Assembly (NCBI GenBank): GCA_016801845.1
Contig: CM028907.1
Span: 23,066,598-23,130,597 of the forward strand
DNA: 64,000 nt
Direction: 5' to 3'
Source of the DNA: Polydactylus sextarius
Lineage: Eukaryota > Chordata > Actinopteri > Polynemidae
This document shows positions 34,801 to 48,200 of this stretch, in pieces; positions within the stretch are counted from its first letter, which is position 1; every line of letters starts with the position of its first letter. A program made the position numbers and the translations under genes. The notes under the pieces are model-generated. The model had not been told where the DNA came from and did no database searches. It worked only from the letters and a program-made list of their open reading frames with translations.

Positions 34801-37800
34801 CAAAAACACAGGTTCACACAAAAAATAATTGATTGATTGATTTATCAATTGATTCAAAAGTTGTAATTTCAACAATTTCTGGTGAAAATAAGGTTCTAGA
34901 TCATCATTCACAAATCTGAGGTCTGTCACCAGGAGATGACACCAGTGTTTTTAAAATGATCACTCTCAATATCTGCATGTGGTATCCAAAGACATGGAAA
35001 ATAAACTATGTTTATGGTTGGGCTTGTCCCAGATACGACGAAAATGAGATCCCAACCTGACCTTTACACTTTGTTTTGTTGTAAACTCACTGTCTGTTGA
35101 CCTGACGTGACTTTTTGAGAAGAATTCAGAAGTTGTTTGTTTTTCAACATGTTGTCAGCGTTGCTGTCACTGATCGGTAAGATTGAACCCGTAACAACAA
35201 CCTTTGATACATAAAAGATGAATGATGTTGGGTTAGTATTTCTTATACTTTATTATTTTGAAAGAAAAGCTTGGAAGCATTTAGGTCAGCATTAGCTTAG
35301 CTATGGTTTGGGTTAGGCAACTAAAGCACTTTGTTAAGATTATAGAAAGAAGGAAGAGGTGGTGGTTATGGTTAATGAGGTTCATGTCGGACACAAAATC
35401 CAAACCTCTGCATGAAAGCAACCCGCAAGAAATGCACACCCGCATCAACCACCAAAGGTCCACACACTGAGTGTAAATCACTACCTCCCTTGAGGACGTC
35501 AACTCCTGTTTCGTGTGTGTGTGTGTGTGTTGAGTGTAAACCCAGGAAGCAGTGTCACACAGCAGAAACAACAACAAGATCATCAACATCGTAGAGCTGA
35601 ATCGAACAGGACATGCTGTTTCCCATTTAGTCCTTTACAATTCAACGATAGTCCAAAACAAAAAAGTCAAATGGGACAAAACCAAAGAAATAAAAAGGAT
35701 TTAGGCTCCAATTCTGAGGTGGCAGTACCGGTGGCACAGCTGGACGGTCACAGTCAAAGTCGATGACGGTTGATGGTTGACCAACCTGACACAGCTAATT
35801 AGACACAAAGTGCCACTGCTTTAATTCAGATCCTGCTCATTGTCTCCAAAAAGACAAAGTTGTGGCCAAGAGGAATTAGAAGAATTTGACTACAGCTGCT
35901 TGACAGGACCTGAAATCTACACTAGCACCTGTATTTTCTACTCCTACCAAGTCAAAGTATGCATATTTGTAATCTGTTGTTAGCACACATTAATTGGAGG
36001 ACTAACTTGAATTGTTAACTACACTATGTGAACTATGTAGTCAGTAGAATTGAGTCGTTTGTTGCCTAGATAAGACGGCTGGTCACAGTTTTGGGTTTGG
36101 GTGTATAAACTTAGAAGTAGCAGTCAGATCCATTCATGCATTAATTAATTAGGACAATTCTGGGGCGTCGCTCAAACCATATTTTGGCCAAGTTACTTTT
36201 CCTGACCTGTCAGATTTATATCATCATGGGGCCAAACCATTCTACCTGGAGAACATCACCATGAACTTCAGACTGAACTAATAGTTGAATACATGTAGCC
36301 AAATCCAATTTCACCGGCAAAAGTCTGAACTGGATGAAGCCCCAGATTCTTCTGTCAACATCTTTAGATGAATCTAAGATAGTCGTCAACTACAGATGCT
36401 CACAGACTTTTGATTGACTCCATGTTAATGTTACTTATTTTTCTCTCTAGCACAACAAAAGTATTGAGTTATGATGAATTGGAGGTATGATCTGAGTCCT
36501 CTTCTTTATCTTGGGATTGTTGAACATTTCAGTCAATAAAGATTTACCAAAGACGGTGAGAATGTTCAGTCAATTCGCTTGCAAACTGACAGTCATCAGT
36601 TTATATTTGGTCCAACAAAATGACGACATGTGACAGATGTTCAACTATGTGATGGTGCTGCTGTTAAAATCCTGCAGACAAACTCCTGCAGGAGTCTGAC
36701 CACCTGTCGACTCTGTGAAATACTTAAAGGACAATTCCAGCATGAGTCTTGATGTTTTTCTTTGTTTCCCATTACCTCTAACTGGACTGGAAGTACAGAG
36801 TCACTGAACATGAACATCAGGACCATGCTGGTACAGATAATAGAAATAATGAATCAGTAGTTGAGTTTGATAGGAGATTTATTGTTTTTGGCAGTGATCT
36901 AAAACTGGCCTTTGCTGTTTTTCCAAAATTTGTCACTACAACAATTTAAATTTCAGGTTATCTTAAATTCAATCAATTTTAGTCCAGTGCTGCCAGCAGA
37001 CACAGTCACAGTAGATGATGTAGCAGTTAACTGAAATTAAGCGTAAACCCTAGTTTTTTTTTATTTTTCAGTTTATAAGTTTATAAAGAATACCTGGTGA
37101 TCTTTTTGCTTAAGTAAAGTAAAAATCTATTGTAGGAAGCCAAAGAAGAGAAAACTGGACATCAGCAGAACCTCAGATTGCACTGGATTTGTCCTTCAAG
37201 CTGCATGTTGATGGACAGATAAATGATGCGGGTAGCTGCTGCACAGTGTCTCGTTACAACAGCATTTGTCCGAGTGTCTGTGACGAGTCTGTACAGCAGC
37301 CGCCCACTTCTGCTCATCCATCCACCAATATGTCATCAGAGAGAGCTTAGCTCTCCTCTGTGATTGGCTGGCTGGTTCTCTTACCGGTCTTTGAGGTCCA
37401 ATGGGCTCAGACTCTCTCCGGCGGGGGCGTCCCGACGGCAGCGAGTGACATGGCGACTGGGCGGGGCTCCCGCCACTCCTCCTTGATGCTTCCTCCTCCG
37501 TTAACGTGAGCATCCCTCGGCTGCTTTCTCTTGTATGAGTCTTTGGACGAACCACCAGCTCTCCACCTGCAGGAAACCGAACAAAACATTAACCAGAGCT
37601 ACTGTGTGGCTAAATGTTAGCTAATTCTAGAAATATAATTTTTTTTTAATTGGCAAAGTTTCACTAAGTCTAAGGACAGCTAGCTGTAATACGGTTAGTG
37701 TTACAGGAACAGTCTCGTGTTGCCTGAAAGTCTCAGATTTCAGATCTGTCCTGGACAGAGAAAAGACAAGGATGTATTTCGCCTATTTAGCACAAAGTGG

Positions 37801-40800
37801 GGAGGCCTCGCTATTAGGCCAACAATCAACCACTCAACAACTTCCAGTCTGTGTGATTTACATGTTTTAGGATGTTAGCTGAATCTGGTACAATGCATCA
37901 CTACACATGTACAGCTGAAAATAACTGGACACAGATGAAATAACAAGTACATTCTGAACCTTACACTCTGTGTTGTAATAACAGTTAGATTACTATTCAA
38001 GTTTATACACAAGCTCCTACCTCCAGCCCTGAGCCTCCTCCTCTCCTCCTGCTCCTCCAAGGGGCGGAGCTCCTCTGGCTCCTCGTCAGTCGTTCCTGAT
38101 GTGGTTGGTTGGAAGTCTCTCAACTCCGTCTCTTTGTCGATGATCACCCACTCTTTGCTGTCGAAGTCCTCCTCCTCGGCCAGCGGGACGGAGCGGATGA
38201 AGGCGTTGCTATGCGCCTCCTGGTCGACTGACGCCACTGACACTTCCTGGCGTCCACTGATTTGTCGGTCGCCGCGGCAACCAGGGTCGACAGACAGCAT
38301 CTGAGCCGGCTGGGAGGAGTAGACGTGACGAGATGGAGAGCCAAGGATGTCCATCCTAGATCTAGACCACACAAAAAAGATATGTAGACAGACGCAGAAA
38401 AATGATTCGACTGTAACTTAACAATTTTGTCAAGTCACAAGTTTTAGAGGACAAAGCCATATCATGTCTAAATCAAGACCAGTCCAACTTAAAGTCTTAA
38501 GCCTTCGGCAAGGTCAGTCTAATTAGGTCTCAAGCCAAGTGTTAGTTTTATGATGACGAGTCAAAATTAGATTTCAACTAAGACCGAGGTCCATCTGAAT
38601 CCGTGAATGGCAGCGGTGATCAAGTTCAAGTCAATCAAGAAAGGACCTTTTCAAATCTTAAGTTAATCAAAACAACTTCAAGTCCAGACAAAAGTAAGTT
38701 CAAGTCACATGTCTTGTTAGAGTAAATATTAAGGCAAGTCATGAAAGAGAAGTTAAATCTGGTAACCTTTCTTTGACTAGTCTAAGTCCACACCCAAGAT
38801 TTCCAGGGCAAGTTTGAGTTGTCACACATCTTGTGACACAAAGTCCAAGTCAAGTCTTTGTGACATGGACCAGTCAAGTCAAGTCTAATAGTTTAATCAA
38901 AAGAACTCAAAGTCAGTTCGGACAAAGATGTTCAAATCTTCTGGGGAAAATCTGAGCTAAGACTCAAATCAGTTGAAACAAGCTCAAGTCAAGTCTAAAT
39001 CAAAGCAAATCAAACTAGTCAACAAAAGTCCAAGTCCTTCAGAGAAAATCAAGTTTCAAGTGATCTGTCTTGTCAAGGGAGTGGCAAACTTTTAGTTAAT
39101 CAAGAAAGTTACAAGTTAAGTTACAAGTCTTGTCAAACAATCCAAGTCCAGTTGAACTCAAGTTTTGTTTTCTTGAAGCAAATCACATTGAAAAATAAAA
39201 CACAATGCCTTCTGCACCATTTTCTAAAGTAATGTCACCTCTGTCCGTAGGCGTCGGCTCGGCCTTCAGCAGCAGACAAGCGGTCAGATTCGGGGCTGTT
39301 GACCCGGCGATACCGTAAAGACCGAGCCTGACCCGTTGGTGACTCCGGTACTCCTCCTCTTGCTGGTGACACCGGACATACCGCCCGACCTGACTCTTCC
39401 TCCTGAGCCGCCTGAGGATGGACAGGAAGCGATGTTTTATTGTCCAACTCAGCAGCTATTTCAACAGAAACTCGATAAAATAAATCACAAATGTAAACAT
39501 AAATATTTTCTTCTGTGATGCCATTTCAGTTCAAACCTTGTTCAGGCTGATTCTGAGTCTGTTGCGGTTGAAGTCCGTGTCCTCCCACGCCTCTCCTGGC
39601 TCTCCGGCATGCTGCGCACCCGTCTCCCCAGTGGGTCGACTGGGCGGGGCTGGGGGGGCGTTCTCCTGATCACTGAGATGTTCGTCCTGCAGAACGTCAT
39701 CGGTGTTCTCCCTCTGGTGATCTCCGGGTACCGGTGTCACAATGGCTCTGTGGACATAAGAGACTGATGTAAGAACTGATGTGTTCTGTTTGTAAGATTT
39801 ATTTGGGTTTGGGTTTATTTGGGTTATGCTAAAAGCATCGAAAAAACCAAAAACCCGTTCCTATAACCCCATTGACTTAAGGTTGAAGAAACAGGATTTT
39901 TCAGATTTTTTTCCAGGTTTTCATGCTTGCAGCTATACATGCGGATGTTAACAATACAGGATATGACCTTGCAGCATTTCACAATTAAACTTGCTGTAGC
40001 CTCTGATAACACAGTGGAAGGAAAACATGATACTTACCCCACCATGGCAGCGGTGGGTCGGGTGTTGTGCTGTGGTTGGGTGGAGGCACTGGTTGACAAC
40101 GTAACATCACTTCCTCCCTTCTCCCAGTCAAAAGGCTCGTTCTCTGTGATGATTCGCTCCTTCATGCTGTTCTCAAACACTGACATCAGCAGCTGGACAA
40201 AAGAACACGGTGAACTTGTTAATCTGAAGCAGAGACAGACAGCGGTCAGACTAGACGCTTTAATTCCCGCCATGTACCTGGTAGTCAGGTTTGGTGTAGT
40301 AGTCCAGGGCCAGGACGTGGTCCAGGAAGACATTAAACTCTGAAGGCATGTGTTTGAGCAGCTGCCGATGGTCGTAACGCTCTTTAATCTGACCAACTTG
40401 TTCCTGGAAAAACAAAACATGAAACATTACTTTCACCCCTTAGGGGAATATCTGGCTCTTTAGCTGTTAAATGCTACAGTAAATCTCAGACGCTAAGAAG
40501 CTAAAAAGCCTTGTAATGCAGCAGAGACAATGACAATTCTCTATGGATTCAACAACAAATGGACCCTTTCACATACAACGTAGGTGCCTATCATCCATTT
40601 GTTCATATAAAATATTAATTAGCATAGCTTAAAATCTTTCCTAAATATATATTAATATAACTATGGCTTCCCCACTGCTGGACAAAAACAAAGCCAAAAT
40701 ATGTCGTCAGGAAGTGGAGCTGCAGTATCGAAGTGCGATCCACTAACTCTCCCATCTGCTAATAGGGAGGGGGTGGGGTGTAGGACCTGTAAAGCAGCCA

Positions 40801-43800
40801 AACACCACAGGCCGATTGAAATTTTCATTTGGGTTCATTTTTGGATGCAGTGAAATGAACGTTAGCTGGCTGATATCTGTCTAAGTGGTAATAAAATATG
40901 GGTGATACATCTGGACTTTACAAGCCTGAATCAGCCTCAGGCAGCCAAGACCAGGTCCCCAACTGGACCACAGGATGGAGGGACAGGTCCCTGCCTACAT
41001 GGGACTTGATCTCATCACTAGAACTTTAGTGAACTCTTGGTTTAGCAGGACAGGAAAGTTGAAGCAATTACAACACAACCGTTTCTGCCTTTCTACTTTC
41101 TACAGCACTGATCCTGGTTCTCCAATTTTTCACAAAATAACACAAATCAGCCCCAATACGACAAAAAATATAACTTAACCACTGAGTAAGTGTCCTTGGT
41201 TTCAGTTGTGCAAGCTTGTAATAACACAGTGATTCCAGTTCACTCAGTTGATTGTTCTTACAGTAGATGTTCTCAAGCAACTGATTTACATATCACTAAA
41301 GTTTATGATGTTGTGACCTAATCCTGGACTAGGTCCTGATTTACAGACCACATTTCTCAGAGGCTACAGTTGAAGACTGATGACAGTGGTCCGTTGCATA
41401 TGGCTGACAAATGTGTCCTTCAAATTCCTGAGCAACAGACTCAAGGACCAACTCATCCCAGGATCCCAGCTAGAGATAAATCACTTTAGAACAAGGACAT
41501 GGCAGTCAACACAAGTAAAAAGAAAAAGACCAGAGAACTTTTAAATGGAAGTATCAGGTTTCTACTCAAGGTAACAACCGATGAAACAATCGCTGTTTAC
41601 CAAGGCGTGTCCTTCAACACCCTCAAAATGCCAGAGATGAGTTGGGATGTTGCTTCAACAAAAATGACACCAAATTTATACCAGTGTCCTCTGGTGTGAT
41701 CATTCTTATTCTGTTGTCACGGCTGCCGCAGGATTAATTCTGTTGATTGTACGTGTACATGAACGTATGTCATTGTTACGTGTTAAAAATGTCAAACCTT
41801 GTCTTTGATCTTTCTCCATGGCAACTGTCCAACAGCAAACTCCACCAACATGTAAAACAATGACCACAGGTCGTCATGGCGGCCCATTTCCTTGAAGAAG
41901 ACAATGCAAAACCAATCGTTAGTGGTGTAAATATATGACAGCAACTTTACCGTCTGACTCAACGGGTCTAAACAAAACCCTTCTAATTGCTGATCTACTA
42001 ATTACTGTGAAAGTGTTTTGCACATCCGAGTTGAAACGTTGTTTATAAAAACATTTTTTAGTTTTTTAAACATTTTTCATTATTTGCAAATGTAATCAGT
42101 GTTTTTCCTATGGAAGCCAATTTCCGTCAATGTGATAAAATTAAAAACTTTAATAACTTACCCTGAAAGAATTATATGTATATATATATGAACATACATT
42201 ATTGATTTAATAAAAAAAAAAAAGCACTGACCTTGTTTTTGTGAGCGTTGACTGAAGCGTAGCGGACCGTCCCTCTGAAACCTGCCACAGTCCTCGGCTG
42301 AGCACGAGATGAAGCAGGGTTAGTTAGTGAGCAATAAAATGATTAAAAAAAAACAGCTAGTGGGATTGAAGTCCAGGCCATGAGTGTAAGTAAACAAATA
42401 TTTCCTCCTGTTGACAACAACTTTTTATCTGTTTTCTCGCATCTGCCAGTTATTAGACTGGAGCGATGGCTTAGTGCAGCAAATATGAGCAGTGTTGTTC
42501 ATCTCTAATGAGTCTGTCAAAGGCTGAGCCCGATATCCTAGAGTGGAAACTAATTTTAGCTGATGTTGATGATGATGTAGTATCCACTGTCTTGTTTTTT
42601 TGGTCACATCCCACAAAGTTCATGATCTTGAGGTGAGAGTCAGAATGTATGTCAACAGGTAAATCACCTCTTCACCACAATGGCCTGGTCCAGCACCTGC
42701 TTCACCCTAAATTTACACCAAGAACAACAGTGATGTTTTCCACTGAAGTTCTCATCAATGGTTTGATTTCCAGCAGCATTGTCACATTTCTGAAGTGTTG
42801 AAAAAAAGGGGAGTCTGTTTTTGAAAAAAAAAAAAAAAGTTTCTTCTGGGATTCGTCTGTGATCAGTTCAACTGACCAATCACATCGTCCTTACAAATAT
42901 TAATTTCTGTTACATCAGTAATCTGACGGTCAAAACAGGAGACGCAAGGATGATGTTTATAGATGTGGAAACATCACAAATAAGGAAATAATGATAGTTC
43001 AAATTAAAAACATTAAAAAAAATCAGTCGACTTTTAAACGTAGAAACGAACAGGTCTGAAACCACAACAAGACAAATCACAAGAGAACCCTCTGTTTTGA
43101 TTCAGCCGTGACAAATCACGTCAGATGTTTGTATATTTGAGATTTCTAATCTTTTTACACATGGTGTTTAGTTTACTTGGTGAGATTTTCTGGCATAAAA
43201 AAAAATACGAAGCATGTTCTTTAAACAGAAGAAAACATAAAATGATTTACACTCATGGCCTTTTACAACCCAGAGCTTGTATATTCAGAACAAAGCAGGT
43301 TTTATATGACTTCTTTGCACTTGAGTGGAAACACAAGTAACTTATGAGTGACTCATCATTTTTTTTTTTTTTTTTGATAAGAGAGAACAAATTATAACCA
43401 AAAAAACATAAGGACACGAACAGAAACATGTGCAGAGGGTCACAGCACATCTACACCGCCAGAGATACATCTTTTGTACAGTGTTTCAGTTACCATGACA
43501 ACAGGGAGAAACCATGATTTAAATATGACTATACGGTATGTAAATGTTGAGTTCACTCCATGAGATGAGTCGTAAAGATGCTCAGACTGCATTTACTTTT
43601 CTTCTTTCTGAGCAATGTGAATTTGAAATATAAGGTGATTTTTAAAAACTTTTTTGATTAAAAACTGTTTTTTTTCTATTGGAACCAAGATAACATTCAT
43701 TGATGAATGTATTGTTCTTTTTGTTGTTGTAATACTCATTTTGGCCACAGGAGCGTGAACTACACCACTAACCCAGTCTGAACAGGAGCAGGTCGCCATC

Positions 43801-45140
43801 CTGTGGCCAAAATGTAGAAAAATGACAAAAATGGTTGTGCTACCTAATTGTGCTGCTAATGCTAGTGCTAATGTGTCCAATGAACAGCTGGAATCCAGCG
43901 ACAGATCCAGATGTTCAGAACTTACCTGGCCATCTTGTTTTGTCTCGATAAAGTAGAGACGTTGAATCTGCAGACAGATCTCAGAGGAGCTTTGCCCTTT
44001 AGTCACCTCAAACTCATAATCTCATCTCACTACATTAATATTTCTAATACATATTCATTTTTCATATAATTCAGGTTTTGAATTTGATTGTTCGTGGCTG
44101 GTGATGTGGCTGTGACCCGTAACTTAAAAGAACAAAAAAAAAAAAAAACAAAAACAAAAACAAAACCAAAAACAAAATAACCCACTCACATCCCTTGGGT
44201 AACCATGGAGATGATGGAGAAACGGGAGGCATGCACATCAAAATCATAAGTCCAAAGGAACTGTAAGAAAAACAAAAAACAACAACAACAACAACACTGA
44301 AACATGAAAAAAAAAGATGGAAATAAACACAATCAACAGAAAAACAAATTGCCGATAAAAGAAGTAATGACTGATGATCGATGTTGACTCAACATCGCAA
44401 AGGACTCTGGAAATATTTTTGTTTGATTTCTGCAGAGAAGTTCATTTATTTTGCAAAAAACATCTGGCTTTATTGTCACAACCATTATGTCTCTGTATAT
44501 TAATAATAAATGAGATACTTTTATTTTGGTAGGGTGGAACCTAAATGCTGAACCTTCTGGTGACAGCCCCCAAGGCTCATGGGTATGTTAGTTAATTTTT
44601 CAGAAACAAAGATGGCGGCAGAATTGGAGGAATTCAAGCAACAGACTTAATAAATAAAGAATGGAACCCGTCATTTTAGGTTTGTCTGGCTCCTTTAAGA
44701 GCAACATCATTTCATTTTCCTTCTGCAGATTTTTTTTCCCTAAAGTTTGCGTCACATTCGGCCGGAGACCCTCGTGCTGAGTAACCATGACGACGGCAAG
44801 TGCGCAGCTCTACAGACAGATGTGAAACTGGGAGGACTTCCTGTTTGTTCAGAGATGATGGAGGGATGAAGAGCGGGGGGAGGGAGAGGACGACGTTGAG
44901 AGCAAAAGAACAAGGGAGAGAGAGAGAGAGAGAATAGGCTGAGAGAGTAAGGTCTCTCGCCCACTGATGCATGTAACAGCATCAAATATTCATGTCACTG
45001 CTGCAACAGGAGCAAAGAAAGACTGCAGGAGGAGAAGAGGAGGAGACGTAAGGAGGAGGAGGTGAAGAGGAGGTGAGGCTGCTCACGTCCTCACTGGTTT
45101 AAAAATAGCTCAGGGTTCAGTCTGATAGAGAGACCAAGAC

Positions 45141-45203
<63 letters not shown>

Positions 45204-48200
45204 GGGACGACTGACGACCACCTGGACACATGTCACTCTTTTCACAATAAAAGCCTTTTACACTCAGGCCTCCTTCTCTGTGATCAGTAAGATTTTAAAC
45301 AAACATCTGATCAATGCGTGAATCACTCAGACACACGCACTCACTCACACACACACACTCATTCTGCATTAAGTTGTCTATCGTGCTGCATTGCAGCAAA
45401 CACACCCGTCTGTCTGCCTCCACTTTTTCATCTTTCTGTGAAAACAACTTTAATGAAACAGAAACATGAAACACACCAGACGTGACGGGATAGAAGACAA
45501 CTCCTGCTTGAAAAAAATAAACCTAGTACTAGTACAAACTGGTACAAAAAATAGATAACATAAAGTAAAAATATCAGATAGAATATCGATAGAATGATCG
45601 ACCAGCTCAAGGTTGTTAATGTTAAAGTTAAAAACATACTTTATTCAGTCTGTACTTATTTAGTCACTACAGCCGCATTGTTTTATACTATGAACAGAAG
45701 TAGCACACAAGTCAAGTAAGCTAATTAGTAACCTAATCTTAATATTTTTATAGTTTTTGGTTATTTAAAAAAAAAAAAACAATGTGTAATTGACAAGCTT
45801 ATGATTGTAAAAATGACAGAAAATATTGATTTTTACTTATTATTTTTTTCTTCTTTTTGCTCAGGTTAATTCTAATTATATATTTGTTTTTTTTTTTTTG
45901 AAGGAAAACAAAATGTTTTGTTGTGCCATTCAGAGCTGACATAGCTTCCTTATGATTTTATCTTTTTTTTAAATAAATAAAATGTTTTTATATTTCAGAA
46001 TTTTATTCAAAGAAAAAAATCATTATAGTGATATTTTACTCATTTTTTTTTTTTTGCTAATGTTAAACATATTTACTTTAGGTGGCAGGAATGTTCTTCC
46101 ATACAAAAACAAAACAGATGAATCTAAAATGTTATAATGTGTTGATGAAGTTTCTTACCGGTCGGACCTCCCCGGTGGTGTTGGTGTACTGTCGCGCCAG
46201 ACCAAAGTCCAGCATGTAGCACTTCCTGTAGGTGGATGGAAGCCGGCCCATCGCAAAGTTCGACTGTAGGAAACAGCATTTTTAAAACGAGTCTGAGTCC
46301 AGTAGATTCAAACTGAGTTGTATAAATATCCATCAACCCTGTGGAGATGAGACAGTCTGCAGGTGTTTTACTCTTCACTCGACCTTTTAGCTTTCTGGCT
46401 CCAGCTCAACTCGTTAACATGTAAATCTATTCAGAAATTCCTCTCCCAGCATGCTCCTCTGTCCTCAGGCACTGTCAGCTTGTTTTCATTCCAAACTGTA
46501 AAAACTCATTTCAAAATCGTGCACAATATAAAAGAGAAAAAGTAAAAAACCCTGCTGGGTTCAGGTGGTTTTGGTCTCCGTACCGGTTTGATGTCGCGGT
46601 GCAGGAATCCCACTGAGTGGATGGCTTCGATGGACTCCAGGATCTGCTTCCCGAGCCGCAGGGTGGTGCTCATGGTGAAGGTCCCTCTGGGTTGACTCCT
46701 TCGCAGGTCGGCCAGGTTACGACCCTGCGGCAGATACCAGGGGGCGCCGTGTTTTACTGCCACATTTATTCCAGCATTTTCTGTCTCATTTAAAATCTTG
46801 TACTCTAAACATGTCAGCATGTGTTGTTACCCTTCACAATAAAAGCCTGGAGCCTGTGGATGTCCACACTCACCTGAAGCTGCATCACCACATAATTGAA
46901 TTTGTCGTTTCTCCCGCAGCCAATAAACTTACAGACATGATTTTTACCTGAAAAACAACAAATTAAAGTTTTGTCAGAATCCTGTTCTCATATAATGTCA
47001 CACTGAAAACTTTCCTCTGTGATGAAGTGTATAGTTAGGGATGGTTCAGGTGGTCCAGGACCTTCCTTTAGTTACAATAACAGACAGCAAGTGTGGTGGA
47101 GCTGAACTGTAGCAGTAAAAGATGGTCAATCTCATGTTTTAATCACAGAGAATAAATATATTTTGCTTGTAAATTTTTTTATCTCAAAAACTTAAAAAAA
47201 ACTTCCTCATAAATGGAAACAGTCTGGTCATTTATATAAGCTGTGATTTATAGTTTTATAGTTTTATTAAGTGTGTAACAGTTGAAGTTGCTGAGACTCA
47301 GTGAACTGATCTGATTATTAATAAACTGCTCTGATTCATAAACATGTGATGCAAACTGCTGCTTCATCAGTGACATAACAATGTTACATAATCTCCTTCG
47401 TCATCATCATCACCATCACCATCATGGTTTGTATCGTGGTGTTTTCATCTCTCACCCTGCAGCTTCTTCAGCACTGCCACCTCCATCTTCAGCACCTGTT
47501 TTGGCTGCTGAGCCGACTCCACCTTCAGCGCCACGTTTTCCCGTGTTAGCAGGTCCAAGGCCTCGTAGATCTCCCCGAACCCGCCCCCGCCGATCTTCTT
47601 CAGCTGCGATGACAAAGAGACATGGGAGACTTGGTCAGTTTGTGTCTGTTCAGACACAAACTGAAATAAAAATAAACACCTGTTTTAGTTTTTGTTTTGA
47701 CTTTTGACCTTCAACACTGAGACATGTTCTGATTAAACATATCAGGCTTTTATTTTCTCAGATTTTCGTTGCCTTCACCTCAACTCTTACATTCATTTCC
47801 CTTTTCCAGTCCATGTTCTGAAACACATATATTTATATATAAATGTGTGTGTGACCACAGTAAATTGATCAGTGAAGTGCAAACAGCCTGCAGGCTCCAT
47901 GTTGCGTTCTGATTGGCTGAAACAGGAGCTGCATTACATAACGTACATACAAGAGGAAGCTGAAGGGAGGAACAACCCTGTGACTCTGATCACACGAACT
48001 CTAAAGAAAATCCATCAGTCGTCGTTTCATCATCTTTTAGATTTGACGCTCCACCAGCTGCGTTGTAAAAGCAACTGTTTTATAATATAAACATGATATT
48101 AACAACAAATTGATCAGTCAATGACAATAACAATGAAATTACAACATTTATAAAAATGTAATTATTACTATATTATTATCATTATTATTATATTATTACA

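Larger units (their letters stand above)
42300..46150. other. ttbk1 intron splitting the kinase activation loop
   Basis: This intron of about 3.9 kb separates the exon ending TTGEVRP from the one starting PRTVAGF. Besides simple repeats it contains a short inverted repeat with arms reading 'ttttggccacagga' and 'tcctgtggccaaaa' near 43,739 and 43,801, and two short exon-like segments described separately. Confidence 0.5.

Noticed and set aside
44720..44985. Minus-strand frames of 77-86 codons
   Set aside because: They cross a GA-rich simple repeat region inside a ttbk1 intron and have no splice sites in phase with the kinase.
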